From: Desulfobacterales bacterium
GTDB taxonomy: Bacteria; Desulfobacterota; Desulfobacteria; Desulfobacterales; JAFDCJ01
DNA: 13,757 nt
Direction of reading: 5' to 3'
NCBI GenBank assembly: GCA_020345785.1
Contig: CP070771.1
Span: forward strand, 6,377,740-6,391,496
In this document: piece by piece, positions 1-6,781 of the stretch
How positions within the stretch are numbered: position 1 is the first letter of the stretch
Layout: every line of letters begins with the position of its first letter
Program-made: the position numbers and the translations under genes
The notes under the pieces: generated by a model
What the model was told of the DNA's origin: nothing
Databases searched by the model: none
Seen by the model: only the letters and a program-made list of their open reading frames with translations

Positions 1-164
1 CTTAGGGTTCACGAAAAAATTAATTCACAGTTTTAGGCGTTGAGGCGCTCTTTCGGCAAGGCGCGAAAACGCAGGAATATCTGGATATTCCGAGCTTTCG
101 CAGCGCAGCCGAAAGAGATGCATCGGCGTATCAAATGTGAAGTTATTTTTGAGTGAGCCCCAAG
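1..164. repeat. Long imperfect palindrome (~164 bp) with perfect apex
   Basis: The centre is GGAATATC-TG-GATATTCC at 74-91. From there base i pairs with base 165-i out to the window edge. Clear paired blocks are 1-12 with 153-164 (one mismatch, one wobble), 15-20 with 145-150, 24-29 with 136-141, and CTCTTTCGGC (48-57) with GCCGAAAGAG (108-117). If transcribed it would fold into one long hairpin. Since pairing reaches base 1, the element may continue leftwards out of the window. No open reading frame explains it. It is probably a dispersed intergenic repeat downstream of the isomerase gene. The stretch 165-240 holds nothing I recognise. Confidence 0.8.
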
Positions 165-240
165 TGCATGTATCTAAAAATAATGTCCGGGAGAAATACT
201 GTGAAGATCGGAGGCTGATTGGATACAGATGGCCTGCCTG

Positions 241-1086
241 TTATTCAATCCCCAACCCCGTCTCCTCAAAAATCGGTCGCAGATAGTCCAGGCTTTCACG
301 GCCGGCTTGTTCAGGTGTATCCTGGTAGGTATAAAGCTCCAGACTGATATCCCCTGTGTAGCCAAGCTGCACCATGGATGTGAACACCTCTTTAAACTCA
401 ACGGCACCACGGCCGGCGATCAGGTGATTGTGTTCCCGGCTGGGCGCGATATCTTCCAGGTGTACGTGTCCTACCCACTGGAATAACTCCTCAAACGCCC
501 GCCGTGGATCTTCTCCCACACAGAAGAAATGACCAATGTCGAAATTTAGGCCAATGGATTTGGAAGGTACATCTTTGATAAAATCTTTGAACTGGGCCGT
601 GGTTTCAATCATGAGGTCCGGTTCCGGTTCCACTAGAATCATAACGCCCAACTCTTCTGCCAGAGAAACAACCTGCTCCAGTCCGTGGTGAAACAAATGC
701 ATGGCCTCCTGCCGGGCAAGGCCGTCCAGCGGTCCTCCCGGTGGAATCGAAATATTGGGGCACCCGATTTGTTTGGCGATTTTCAATGAATCAAGCGTGT
801 GCCGGATACGGATCTCTCTTCTATCCTTATCCGGTTCAATCCAGGAGGGCAGATAGGTATCACCCACGGCGAAGAGCGTGAAACTGTTAAGATTCGTCAC
901 TTTTATTTTATTTCTGACAATCACAGCATTGAGATGTTCTATCTGAACCTGGTCGACATCAGGCGGATACAGATGCGGACGATCACCCAAGATCTCGGCG
1001 CCCTTAAAACCAATCCGTGCTATTTTTTCAATCGCTTCCGTCAGGGAAAATTTTTTAAAGGCGTTGGTACTGTATCCGAATACCAT
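241..1086 (-). CDS. Sugar phosphate isomerase/epimerase family TIM barrel (AP_endonuc_2 / xylose isomerase-like)
   Basis: This 281-aa protein has the fold signature of the xylose-isomerase-like TIM-barrel family. Likely divalent-metal ligands are E153 (LVEPEP), D183 and H186 (NFDIGH), H209 (HVHLED) and E250 (SLELY). These enzymes isomerise or epimerise phosphorylated or free sugars and related polyols; the substrate cannot be read from sequence. I chose the ATG at 1086 because the protein begins MVFGYSTNAF, a normal first beta strand, and AAGGGA lies about 6 bases upstream. The frame stays open to 1221, but the extra 45 residues are encoded by an intergenic inverted repeat and are not family-like. 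It lies 161 bp downstream of the inositol phosphate synthase gene on the same strand, which suggests a shared role in inositol or cyclitol metabolism. Cytosolic; no signal peptide. Confidence 0.85.
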   Translation of the reverse strand: MVFGYSTNAFKKFSLTEAIEKIARIGFKGAEILGDRPHLYPPDVDQVQIEHLNAVIVRNKIKVTNLNSFTLFAVGDTYLPSWIEPDKDRREIRIRHTLDSLKIAKQIGCPNISIPPGGPLDGLARQEAMHLFHHGLEQVVSLAEELGVMILVEPEPDLMIETTAQFKDFIKDVPSKSIGLNFDIGHFFCVGEDPRRAFEELFQWVGHVHLEDIAPSREHNHLIAGRGAVEFKEVFTSMVQLGYTGDISLELYTYQDTPEQAGRESLDYLRPIFEETGLGIE

Positions 1087-1161
1087 GATCAGTCCCTTAT
1101 CGTCTTGAGTGAATTCTTGATAAATTGCTGCGCCATCAACCAGGTTTTGATGTGATGGCCG

Positions 1162-1247
1162 GCGCATGGCGCAAAGAGCAGAGCGCATAGCGTAGATACC
1201 GGTATTACATTCTTTACGCATTGCCCCTTGCGCTATGCGCTTTGCGG
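1162..1247. repeat. Intergenic inverted repeat built on GCGCATAGCG
   Basis: GCGCATAGCG at 1183-1192 is perfectly inverted as CGCTATGCGC at 1231-1240. The flanks carry further GCGCA/TTTGCG words (CGCAAAG at 1170-1176, CTTTGCG at 1240-1246). The right edge is flush with the stop codon of the inositol phosphate synthase gene (1248-1250). It fills most of the gap between the two minus-strand genes and could act as an mRNA stem-loop inside a shared transcript. It resembles a dispersed repeat rather than a terminator, since no T-run follows. Confidence 0.65.
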
Positions 1248-2450
1248 TTAAATTTGAGGGCCCTTCATTTCAGCAACATTAGCCCCGGCATAGATCTTCT
1301 CATTACACTCGCGTTCCAGGCGCGCCAGGCTTATCAGCTGATCCTGAAACGTCAGCGGCGGAGAGTTTCCCACCGTCTTTTTGAAATAAAATCCAAGTTC
1401 CGGAACGGGACCGCTGCGCCCCGCCATTTGAAGGGCTGCCACCCAGCGCGCCAGGTCTAAAACAAGGGGCGCTGCCAGTATGGAGTCCCGGCCCAGCAGA
1501 TTTATTCGGATACTCATGGGCAGGCCGAACAATCCTTTAAAATCAATGACATCCCAGGCCTCCTTGGCATCGCCGCGCGGCGGGTAATAGTCGATGTGAA
1601 CCTTGTGCGCCGATGCCCCATAGTTTTCGCCGACCGCGTATCCCAATATGTCATCCAGCAAACTCGTTTTGTTGCTTAATTTTCCTGCCGCCCGGTCGGG
1701 ATCCATCAGGTTGGCGCCGTCGGCATTACCGAGGATGTTCAAACTGTACCATCCATCAATCAGCAGATGACGGGCTTTCAGGGCTGAAGCCAGGACCACT
1801 TTCAAATAAGTCTGACCGGTTTTGCCGTCACGCCCCGCTACAGGCACGCCCTTTTCAACGGCTTCATCCAGCACCGCCGGAATTTCGACAATGTTCGGCG
1901 TGAAGTTTACAACCGGCACACCGGCCGCTATGGCCGCCAAGGTGTACGCCAAATCCGGCATGATACCGGTATCCGCTTCAGTGTAGAGCTGAGAAAGATT
2001 TCTGCAGTGTGCAAGTTTGTGGTGGGCCGCAGCGGGTAAAAGATCAACAAAAACTGCTCTGGCGCCAGAGTATCGTGATTTAAAGTCACTGATATCCCGG
2101 GTTAGCTGCGCTACCTGGGTCGGAAGGTCGGTCCCCGCGGCCGGCGCTCGAAGCACCGGCGTACGATCGAGATCCTGGGCGTGGGATCTCCAAATGGATT
2201 CGGAAATTACGCCGTGTCTTTTTATGGCAGCTATGAAACTTTCCTCGGCTGTGTCCCATCCGACCAGCCGGGTTGTCGACAGGGAGCCCAAAAAAGAGAA
2301 CAAATGTCCGGTCGTTAAATTGGGCACAACCGCAGCAGGATCGTTCTGCATGACTGCGAGCGCCGCAGCCAGAGTGGACGCCACAGCTCCTTTGGCGCCG
2401 GCCGCCATCAGGAGCAGTGCACCGCAATCGTTGTTATCTGATCGGGTCAT
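1248..2450 (-). CDS. Myo-inositol-1-phosphate synthase (inositol-3-phosphate synthase)
   Basis: This 400-aa enzyme converts glucose 6-phosphate to inositol 1-phosphate (= 3-phosphate) by an NAD-dependent oxidation, aldol cyclisation and reduction, the first step of inositol synthesis. An N-terminal Rossmann segment (LLLMAAGAKGAVAST, 12-26) is followed by family hallmarks: AGRDGKTG (205-212), WYSLNILGNADG (234-245), SNKTSLLDD (259-267), VHIDYYPPRGDAKEAWD (284-300) and LGRDSILAAPLVLDLARW (319-336). The length suits the prokaryotic type, and the catalytic core around K210, N238/N242/D244 and K261 is intact. The dinucleotide loop is Ala-rich (AAGAKGAVAS), a mild departure from the usual glycine-rich form. 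Start at ATG 2450 with CAGGA about 9 bases upstream. A near-consensus promoter lies at 2506-2534. In such bacteria inositol phosphate could feed inositol lipids or a compatible solute; this window does not say which. Confidence 0.92.
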   Translation of the reverse strand: MTRSDNNDCGALLLMAAGAKGAVASTLAAALAVMQNDPAAVVPNLTTGHLFSFLGSLSTTRLVGWDTAEESFIAAIKRHGVISESIWRSHAQDLDRTPVLRAPAAGTDLPTQVAQLTRDISDFKSRYSGARAVFVDLLPAAAHHKLAHCRNLSQLYTEADTGIMPDLAYTLAAIAAGVPVVNFTPNIVEIPAVLDEAVEKGVPVAGRDGKTGQTYLKVVLASALKARHLLIDGWYSLNILGNADGANLMDPDRAAGKLSNKTSLLDDILGYAVGENYGASAHKVHIDYYPPRGDAKEAWDVIDFKGLFGLPMSIRINLLGRDSILAAPLVLDLARWVAALQMAGRSGPVPELGFYFKKTVGNSPPLTFQDQLISLARLERECNEKIYAGANVAEMKGPQI

Positions 2451-2505
2451 TAAAAATATCCTGAATTGGAAAGCTTAAGAAATCTATTCCTTAAGAGACC
2501 GGAAG

Positions 2506-2534
2506 AGTATAGGAAAATGCATCAGGGGTGTCAA
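2506..2534 (-). promoter_or_regulatory. Sigma70-type promoter of the inositol phosphate synthase gene
   Basis: On the minus strand TTGACA (2534-2529) is followed by a 17-bp spacer and TATACT (2511-2506): six of six and five of six to consensus with optimal spacing. The predicted transcript start is near 2499, giving a leader of about 49 bases. The leader contains TCTTAAG twice with a 16-bp period (2489-2495 and 2473-2479), each overlapping a CTTAAG palindrome, a possible operator or leader element. Confidence 0.75.
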
Positions 2535-2618
2535 GGAGGTAAATGGGTTTGGCAAGGAACGTCAGTGGACGTCAACTGCTTCGGCTGGAAGCGATTTGCT
2601 TGCTCGGATTCAACGCTG

Positions 2619-2800
2619 AAATCCCAAATCACAATACTCAAATCCCAAACAATACCAAAATCTCAAAATCCAAAGACCAAAATATCCCAGCCCCTTTTCC
2701 GATGCCTCGCGGTTATCCTCCCTGTTTTGAATTTCGAATTTCGGTCATTCGAATTTGTTTGAGATTTGTATATTGGTGTTTGGAATTTTGCAGATTTCAT
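2619..2800. repeat. A/C-rich word-like repeat with inverted companion arm
   Basis: The left arm (about 2619-2690) is a run of variants of AATCCCAAA, ACCAAAA and TCTCAAAATCC. The right arm (about 2724-2800) is the reverse-complement counterpart with TTTGAGATTTG, TTGGTGTTTGGAATTTT and TTTCGAATTTCGG. The 10-mer AAATCTCAAA at 2658-2667 is exactly inverted at 2758-2767. Together they form a long, loose palindrome between the thioredoxin gene and the inositol phosphate synthase promoter. The periodicity is not regular, so this is neither a CRISPR array nor a simple tandem repeat. It resembles dispersed intergenic repeats of Desulfobacterota. Confidence 0.7.
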
Positions 2801-2839
2801 TTGACGCTCAAAAATTTGATTAAAACCGTCTCATCAAGA

Positions 2840-3463
2840 TCACCTCCTTTGACTATCTTTTGTCGAAGATGCCACGTACTTATCGGTCAGGTGTTCAAAC
2901 AATTTGATGGATTTTCGGCTCTCCCACTGCCGCGGTCCCATAACAATGCCGATTGCTCGCCCGGCCTTATCGAGAATTAAGGTGGTTGGAATTTCGCGCA
3001 GGCCAAATCCGGCGCCGATCTCACCGGTTGAATCCAGCAGCGCCGTGAAAGTCAGCTTATTTTTATTAAAAAAATCTTTAACCTGCGCGGGGTTGTCTTG
3101 CAGGCTGATCGATACCATTGCGAAATCTTTATTTCTGAACTTCTGATGCAATTTTTCCATCGAGGGCATTTCAGCCACACAGGGTGGACACCATGTCGCC
3201 CAGAAATTAAGAAAGACAATTTTGCCTCTGTAATCAGCAAGGTCGACACTCATGCCGTTCACATCCGGCAGGCGGATCTCAATAGGCGTCTGATTGTCTC
3301 GGACTCGGACCACGTCCAGATTATCAAACAGCCGCTCCAGTTCCCCGCCTTCCTGATTTGCCTTGGCCAGGGGGTTAATATCCGCCAGATAAATTGCAAT
3401 AAATCCGGTGCATATCAACAACACCCCAATCAACGCGATTTTGGGTATTGAGTTAATTCGCAT
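2840..3463 (-). CDS. TlpA/ResA-type membrane-anchored thioredoxin
   Basis: This 207-aa protein has one N-terminal membrane anchor (about residues 8-26) and an extracytoplasmic thioredoxin fold of the AhpC/TSA-TlpA group. The segment YRGKIVFLNFWATWCPPC ends in the redox motif W91-C92-P93-P94-C95; the cis-proline is P159 (REIPTT). Such proteins reduce disulfides in apocytochromes, metal-binding proteins or partner thiol proteins outside the membrane. It is the last gene of the envelope operon, 128 bp after the CcmH-like gene; the equivalent Campylobacter locus also ends with TlpA-like thioredoxins (Cj1664/Cj1665). The start at ATG 3463 has an in-frame TAA just upstream and no clear Shine-Dalgarno. 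The last codons contain AAAGGAGGTGA, a strong ribosome binding sequence that now leads nowhere. Function as thiol reductase is secure; the partner is inferred. Confidence 0.88.
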   Translation of the reverse strand: MRINSIPKIALIGVLLICTGFIAIYLADINPLAKANQEGGELERLFDNLDVVRVRDNQTPIEIRLPDVNGMSVDLADYRGKIVFLNFWATWCPPCVAEMPSMEKLHQKFRNKDFAMVSISLQDNPAQVKDFFNKNKLTFTALLDSTGEIGAGFGLREIPTTLILDKAGRAIGIVMGPRQWESRKSIKLFEHLTDKYVASSTKDSQRR

Positions 3464-3591
3464 CGTTTAGGTTTGGACCACCGAAAAATACTCCCGCTGC
3501 AACAGTAAAACCTTTGCAATCCTCATCGCCATAGCCGATGGCTGATGAATGGAGCTACCATCGCAGCCGGGTTAGTTCCGCTGCGTGCGGG

Positions 3592-4005
3592 TTAGGAAAT
3601 TTTGTGGCCGTACTCCTGGTCCACCAGTTCAACCACTTGATCGACCGTTAAACCCTGGCGGAGTTTGTCACGGATAAAGTTCTTCTCCTCAACCGCACCC
3701 CGCGACATGTCACAGGTGCAATCTACCAGAAACAGCTCCCCACACCCGCCGCAGGCACACCTGAAATTCGCAGCCACCAGTTTAACCTGGCTTTCAATAA
3801 CTTGGCCGCCGCTTGCGACGCTCTGATAATTCGTCGCGCCGTTCCTTATACCGGAGCCCGGTGCAAAAACCATTTTAACAACAAGACCGGCCGAAAAAAA
3901 GAAAAAAATGGCAGCCACAATCATCCAGTACGAAGGCTGCCAGCGGCCAGTGCTTGAATCTGGCCGGGAGTCGGTTCTTTTTTTATTTTTTCTCCTTTTT
4001 GCCAT
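3592..4005 (-). CDS. Small membrane-anchored CcmH-like Cys-motif protein
   Basis: The 137-aa protein has a very basic N-terminus (MAKRRKNKKR), one membrane span (about 27-46) and a C-terminal domain outside the membrane. That domain carries five cysteines, C83, C85, C88, C96 and C98 (FRCACGGCGELFLVDCTC). It is followed by helical text (VEEKNFIRDKLRQGLTVDQVVELVDQEYG) closely resembling the three-helix CcmH/NrfF domain that handles haem-binding thiols during cytochrome c maturation. CcmH normally has a single CxxC, so the CxCx2C...CxC pattern is different and could bind metal or an Fe-S cluster. The start at 4005 is supported by AAGGAG 9 bases upstream, inside the ATPase gene, so the two genes overlap by 85 bp. 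No haem-lyase genes are nearby, so a dedicated redox partner of this transporter is more likely than cytochrome assembly. Confidence 0.75.
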   Translation of the reverse strand: MAKRRKNKKRTDSRPDSSTGRWQPSYWMIVAAIFFFFSAGLVVKMVFAPGSGIRNGATNYQSVASGGQVIESQVKLVAANFRCACGGCGELFLVDCTCDMSRGAVEEKNFIRDKLRQGLTVDQVVELVDQEYGHKIS

Positions 4006-4700
4006 GTCTCAATACTCCTTATATTGGGATGGTCCTCCTGAAGCTTGCCGTCGGAAACTTTCATGATGCGCCGCGCATAGGCAGCACAATCCGGGCTGTG
4101 AGTCACCATGATGATAGTCATGCCGTCCCGGTTAAGCTGAAGCAGTAATTCCATAATTTCCCGGCTGGTTTTGGTGTCCAAATTGCCGGTGGGCTCATCA
4201 GCCAGCAAAACCGGCGGTTCGTTGACGATAGCCCGTGCAATCGCAACTCTTTCACTTTCTCCACCTGAAATTTGATTCGGAAGGCGATGGCCTTTTTCAC
4301 CCAGCCCTACCTGCCGCAATGCTTCCAGTGCCATGGATCGCTTTTTCTTATTGTTGGCTTTAACAACAGCCAGAGGAAGCATGACATTTTCGATAACCGT
4401 CAGATAGGGTACAAGATGAAAACTCTGGAAAATGAATCCTAAAAACTCGCGGCGAAAATCCGCCCTTTGTTCCTGCCGTAGGCCGTAGACGTCAATATCG
4501 TCGACAATCAACCTGCCTGAACTGGGAGCGTTCATGGCTCCCATCATCCCAAGCAACGTCGATTTGCCGGACCCGGATTCACCCATGATGCCGATGAATT
4601 CACCCTCCTTGATTTCAAAGCTGATGTCATCGACCGCCGTGACCATTGCATCTCCGCTGCCGTAAATTTTAGTTAGGTTTTCAGCTTTTATATAGCTCAT
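3921..4700 (-). CDS. ABC transporter ATPase, LolD/MacB type
   Basis: This 259-aa ATPase powers the FtsX-type permease encoded just upstream. It has a complete ATP-binding cassette: Walker A GESGSGKST (40-48), Q-loop Q92, signature ISGGESERVAIARA (144-157), Walker B VLLADEPTG (164-172, catalytic E169) and H-loop H201. The family is the LolD/MacB/FtsE group, which drives mechanotransmission permeases rather than import channels with periplasmic binding proteins. It is about 30 residues longer than typical LolD; the tail (KKEPTPGQIQALAAGSLRTG) is what overlaps the following gene in another frame. GAGGAG lies 7 bases before the ATG. The equivalent in Campylobacter is Cj1663 of the p19 iron locus. 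Substrate cannot be read from the ATPase. Confidence 0.92.
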   Translation of the reverse strand: MSYIKAENLTKIYGSGDAMVTAVDDISFEIKEGEFIGIMGESGSGKSTLLGMMGAMNAPSSGRLIVDDIDVYGLRQEQRADFRREFLGFIFQSFHLVPYLTVIENVMLPLAVVKANNKKKRSMALEALRQVGLGEKGHRLPNQISGGESERVAIARAIVNEPPVLLADEPTGNLDTKTSREIMELLLQLNRDGMTIIMVTHSPDCAAYARRIMKVSDGKLQEDHPNIRSIETWQKGEKIKKEPTPGQIQALAAGSLRTG

Positions 4701-4754
4701 ATGTTAGCTCCTCACTTGATTATCCTTTGGTAGATTTTTTTTGACCATACAACT

Positions 4755-5912
4755 CTAAAGCGCCCGGAGGGCTTCATTCGGATCCAGCCGGGACGCCATA
4801 AACGCCGGATAGGCGCTCGATATCAAGCCCACGCCCAACGCAATGATAAAGGCCGCTGCTGCCAGCTCAAAACTAAACGGTACAACTTCGGTGTGACTTT
4901 CGCTGAACGCAATCAGAGCAGCCTTCGTGGCGCCGAAGCCGAGAAAGTAACCGATGATGCCGGCCAAACCCGAAACAACTGCAGCCTCCATGAAAACAAT
5001 CCTCATGATGTGGCGCTTGCGAAATCCGATCGCCCGGAAGATGCCGATTTCATCGGTACGCTCCCTGACACTGCCCATCATCGTCACCAGAACGACCAGG
5101 CTGCCGATCAAAAGGATGACAGCTGAAATGCCGTAGGAAAATTTTTTAAACTGCGCCAGCGTTTCCATACGGCTTTTGGCAACCTGCTGGATGGCCATCA
5201 CCTTGGCGCCGGGAAGCACCTCGGAGATCTGTCTGACCATTTCTTCAATCGGGCAGTCTTTGCAGAGCGCCGCCACCTCAGCCATGGAAACTTGACCCTG
5301 TTTGCCGAAAATCGTTTGGGCGGTGTCAAGCCGGGTAAAAATCAGCTGGTCATCCTGGGATCCGGTGGGCTCAAGAATGCCGGAGATCACCAGATCGTTA
5401 TTATTGATGTTTAGGTGGTTGCCGCTGCCCAAATTGAGCACCCGGGCGGCTTCAGCACCGAGGATGATTTCGCCCCCCTCCGGCAGGGCACCCTGCAGTC
5501 TCCACCATGGCTTTAAGATTCCGGCAGCCTCAAAATCGACACCCGCCATCAGGACTTTGCGCTCGCCGATCTTGGCCACTCCCAATACCAGCGGTCCGAG
5601 GGCGGCGATGTTGGCAGAATTTTTAATCGTCCCCACCCGGGCCAACTCCGCCTGGCGGATTTCTTCCATCTCAAACGACACGCCTCCCAGAGACAGCCCG
5701 CCATAGGACAGCGCCAGGTTTTCGGTTTTAGGCACAACCAGGATGTTGGCGCCGTATTTGTCGAGTTTATGGTTGATATCGTTGGTCATGGCTTCAATGT
5801 AGCTGATTATCCCGACGACCGTCGACACGCCGATGACCAAACCGGCAAGTACAAAAGCGGCTTTACCTTTGCGCCGCAGAAGGTTTTTCATGGATATGGA
5901 ATTTAGGTTCAT
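4755..5912 (-). CDS. MacB/FtsX-type ABC transporter permease
   Basis: The 385-aa protein has the standard architecture of this family. One N-terminal membrane helix (about 17-38) is followed by a large extracytoplasmic MacB-type domain (about 40-255) and a C-terminal FtsX domain with three helices (about 258-280, 305-335, 350-370). RERTDEIGIFRAIGFRKRHI (284-301 region) is the coupling segment that contacts the ATPase. The external domain carries an isolated C217-K-D-C220 pair, unusual for lipoprotein or macrolide transporters and suggestive of disulfide exchange or metal contact with the thiol proteins of the operon. AAGGAA is 6 bases before the ATG at 5912; the ATPase follows after 54 bp. 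Campylobacter has two such permease genes (Cj1661, Cj1662) at this position, here there is one, so the active unit is presumably a homodimer. Confidence 0.9.
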   Translation of the reverse strand: MNLNSISMKNLLRRKGKAAFVLAGLVIGVSTVVGIISYIEAMTNDINHKLDKYGANILVVPKTENLALSYGGLSLGGVSFEMEEIRQAELARVGTIKNSANIAALGPLVLGVAKIGERKVLMAGVDFEAAGILKPWWRLQGALPEGGEIILGAEAARVLNLGSGNHLNINNNDLVISGILEPTGSQDDQLIFTRLDTAQTIFGKQGQVSMAEVAALCKDCPIEEMVRQISEVLPGAKVMAIQQVAKSRMETLAQFKKFSYGISAVILLIGSLVVLVTMMGSVRERTDEIGIFRAIGFRKRHIMRIVFMEAAVVSGLAGIIGYFLGFGATKAALIAFSESHTEVVPFSFELAAAAFIIALGVGLISSAYPAFMASRLDPNEALRAL

Positions 5913-5961
5913 AGTTGATTCCTTAATTATTCAATTTTCAATCTTCATTATTCAGCCCCAA

Positions 5962-6522
5962 TCAGGCCTTTCCTTCGAAATTAAAGTACTGCCGACCTTC
6001 CTGGATATCTCTAATCTGGATGATCAGCTTGTCGTTTTGCAAGCTTCTGTTCAAAGGCGCCGGGTTGCAGCCGCCCTGAACTTCATTTACCAGAACCGAG
6101 GCAAATCGGCGGCCGCAGTTGCGACAGACCATATAGTCGCCATCCTGGTAATAGCCTTTGCCGGCCGGCCAGCAGACATCACAGGCGTCGAAAGCCGCCC
6201 GGATGATGCCGTCCGAACTCTTAAGAATGAAATACCGAATGGTTAAATTACCGTCCACATGCTCAAAATGACGCGCCTTGCCGTCCTCAAACAGGCTGAC
6301 GGGAAAGGAGACGCTGGTGCTGGTGGTAGCTGTCGGAGCGGTTGCAACCGCCGAACGGTTGCCGCTGCTTCCCGTCATATAGAAAATAGCCGCACCCGCG
6401 ATGACGACAACCCCGATAAGGGCGACAATAATCGGCATTTTGTTTGTTTTTTCAGTTCCGAGAACAGCGGCTTTCTTAGCTGCCATTTTATCCTGAGTCT
6501 TTTTCTTGTTCTTTTTCGACAT
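5962..6522 (-). CDS. DUF2318 (putative Fe-S / metal-binding) membrane protein
   Basis: The 186-aa protein has a lysine-rich cytoplasmic start, one membrane anchor (about 30-50), a Thr/Ala linker and a C-terminal DUF2318 domain. The domain shows the family signature in order: FDACDVCWPAGKGYYQ (C114, C117), MVCRNCGRRF (C133, C136) and GGCNPAPL (C152). The family is described as Fe-S containing; members sit in FTR1/P19 iron-uptake loci (Cj1660 type, FetA type) and in FtrD-like proteins. Function in detail is unknown; a role in reducing or passing iron at the outer face of the membrane is inferred from context. AGGAG precedes the ATG at 6522. It is followed after 49 bp by the permease. Five conserved cysteines remain intact, so the gene looks functional. 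Confidence 0.88.
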   Translation of the reverse strand: MSKKNKKKTQDKMAAKKAAVLGTEKTNKMPIIVALIGVVVIAGAAIFYMTGSSGNRSAVATAPTATTSTSVSFPVSLFEDGKARHFEHVDGNLTIRYFILKSSDGIIRAAFDACDVCWPAGKGYYQDGDYMVCRNCGRRFASVLVNEVQGGCNPAPLNRSLQNDKLIIQIRDIQEGRQYFNFEGKA

Positions 6523-6631
6523 GATAATTTCTCCTATCTTTTATTCAATCTAACTTTGTTTAAAGCTAATTGATTTAGCGCACCGTAATTAAAATGCGAA
6601 CTGGATCCAATGATCTAAATTTGTAACAGGC

Positions 6632-6672
6632 CATCTGCGTTAACACGGCTCAATTGCCACCGAATGCAGATG
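6632..6672. other. Stem-loop in the gap between the Cys-rich gene and DUF2318 gene
   Basis: CATCTGC (6632-6638) and GCAGATG (6666-6672) form a perfect 7-bp stem, extendable past one mismatch by two pairs, with a small inner stem GGC/GCC in the loop. A second stem, ACCCC/GGGGT with flanking GCT/AGC, lies at about 6686-6715. Neither is followed by a T-run in either direction, so attenuator, processing site or RNA-stabilising element are all possible. The 271-bp gap (6523-6793) has no convincing coding frame. Confidence 0.45.
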
Positions 6673-6767
6673 AGCGTCAGCCGCTGCTACCCCCTCAAGC
6701 CCAACGGGGTAAGCCCGCAGCCTGTAATAACGTTTTACCGTAAATTACGAATTGCTGGATGGTGTGA

Positions 6768-6781
6768 CAGACGTTCGTCTG
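6768..6781. other. Short hairpin just after the Cys-rich gene
   Basis: CAGACG-TT-CGTCTG is a perfect 6-bp stem with a 2-base loop, 13 bases beyond the stop codon of the Cys-rich gene on the minus strand. No T-run follows, so it is not a classical intrinsic terminator. It may protect the 3' end or be an operator-like palindrome. Confidence 0.4.

Noticed and set aside
799..1155. Open frame on the plus strand across the isomerase gene
   Set aside because: It is antisense to a clear family protein, its translation has no domain-like text, and it has no ribosome site.
1087..1221. N-terminal extension of the isomerase
   Set aside because: Encoded by an intergenic inverted repeat; the ATG at 1086 has a ribosome site and the correct first strand of the fold.
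2017..2478. 153-codon plus-strand frame antisense to inositol phosphate synthase
   Set aside because: Low-complexity Ala/Ser/Arg translation in the shadow of a conserved enzyme; no start signal.
2619..2690. Possible CRISPR array or tandem repeat
   Set aside because: Words vary in length and spacing; there are no constant repeats with unique spacers and no cas genes.
5302..5706. 134-codon plus-strand frame across the permease gene
   Set aside because: Ser/Pro/Arg-rich shadow translation opposite a conserved permease domain.
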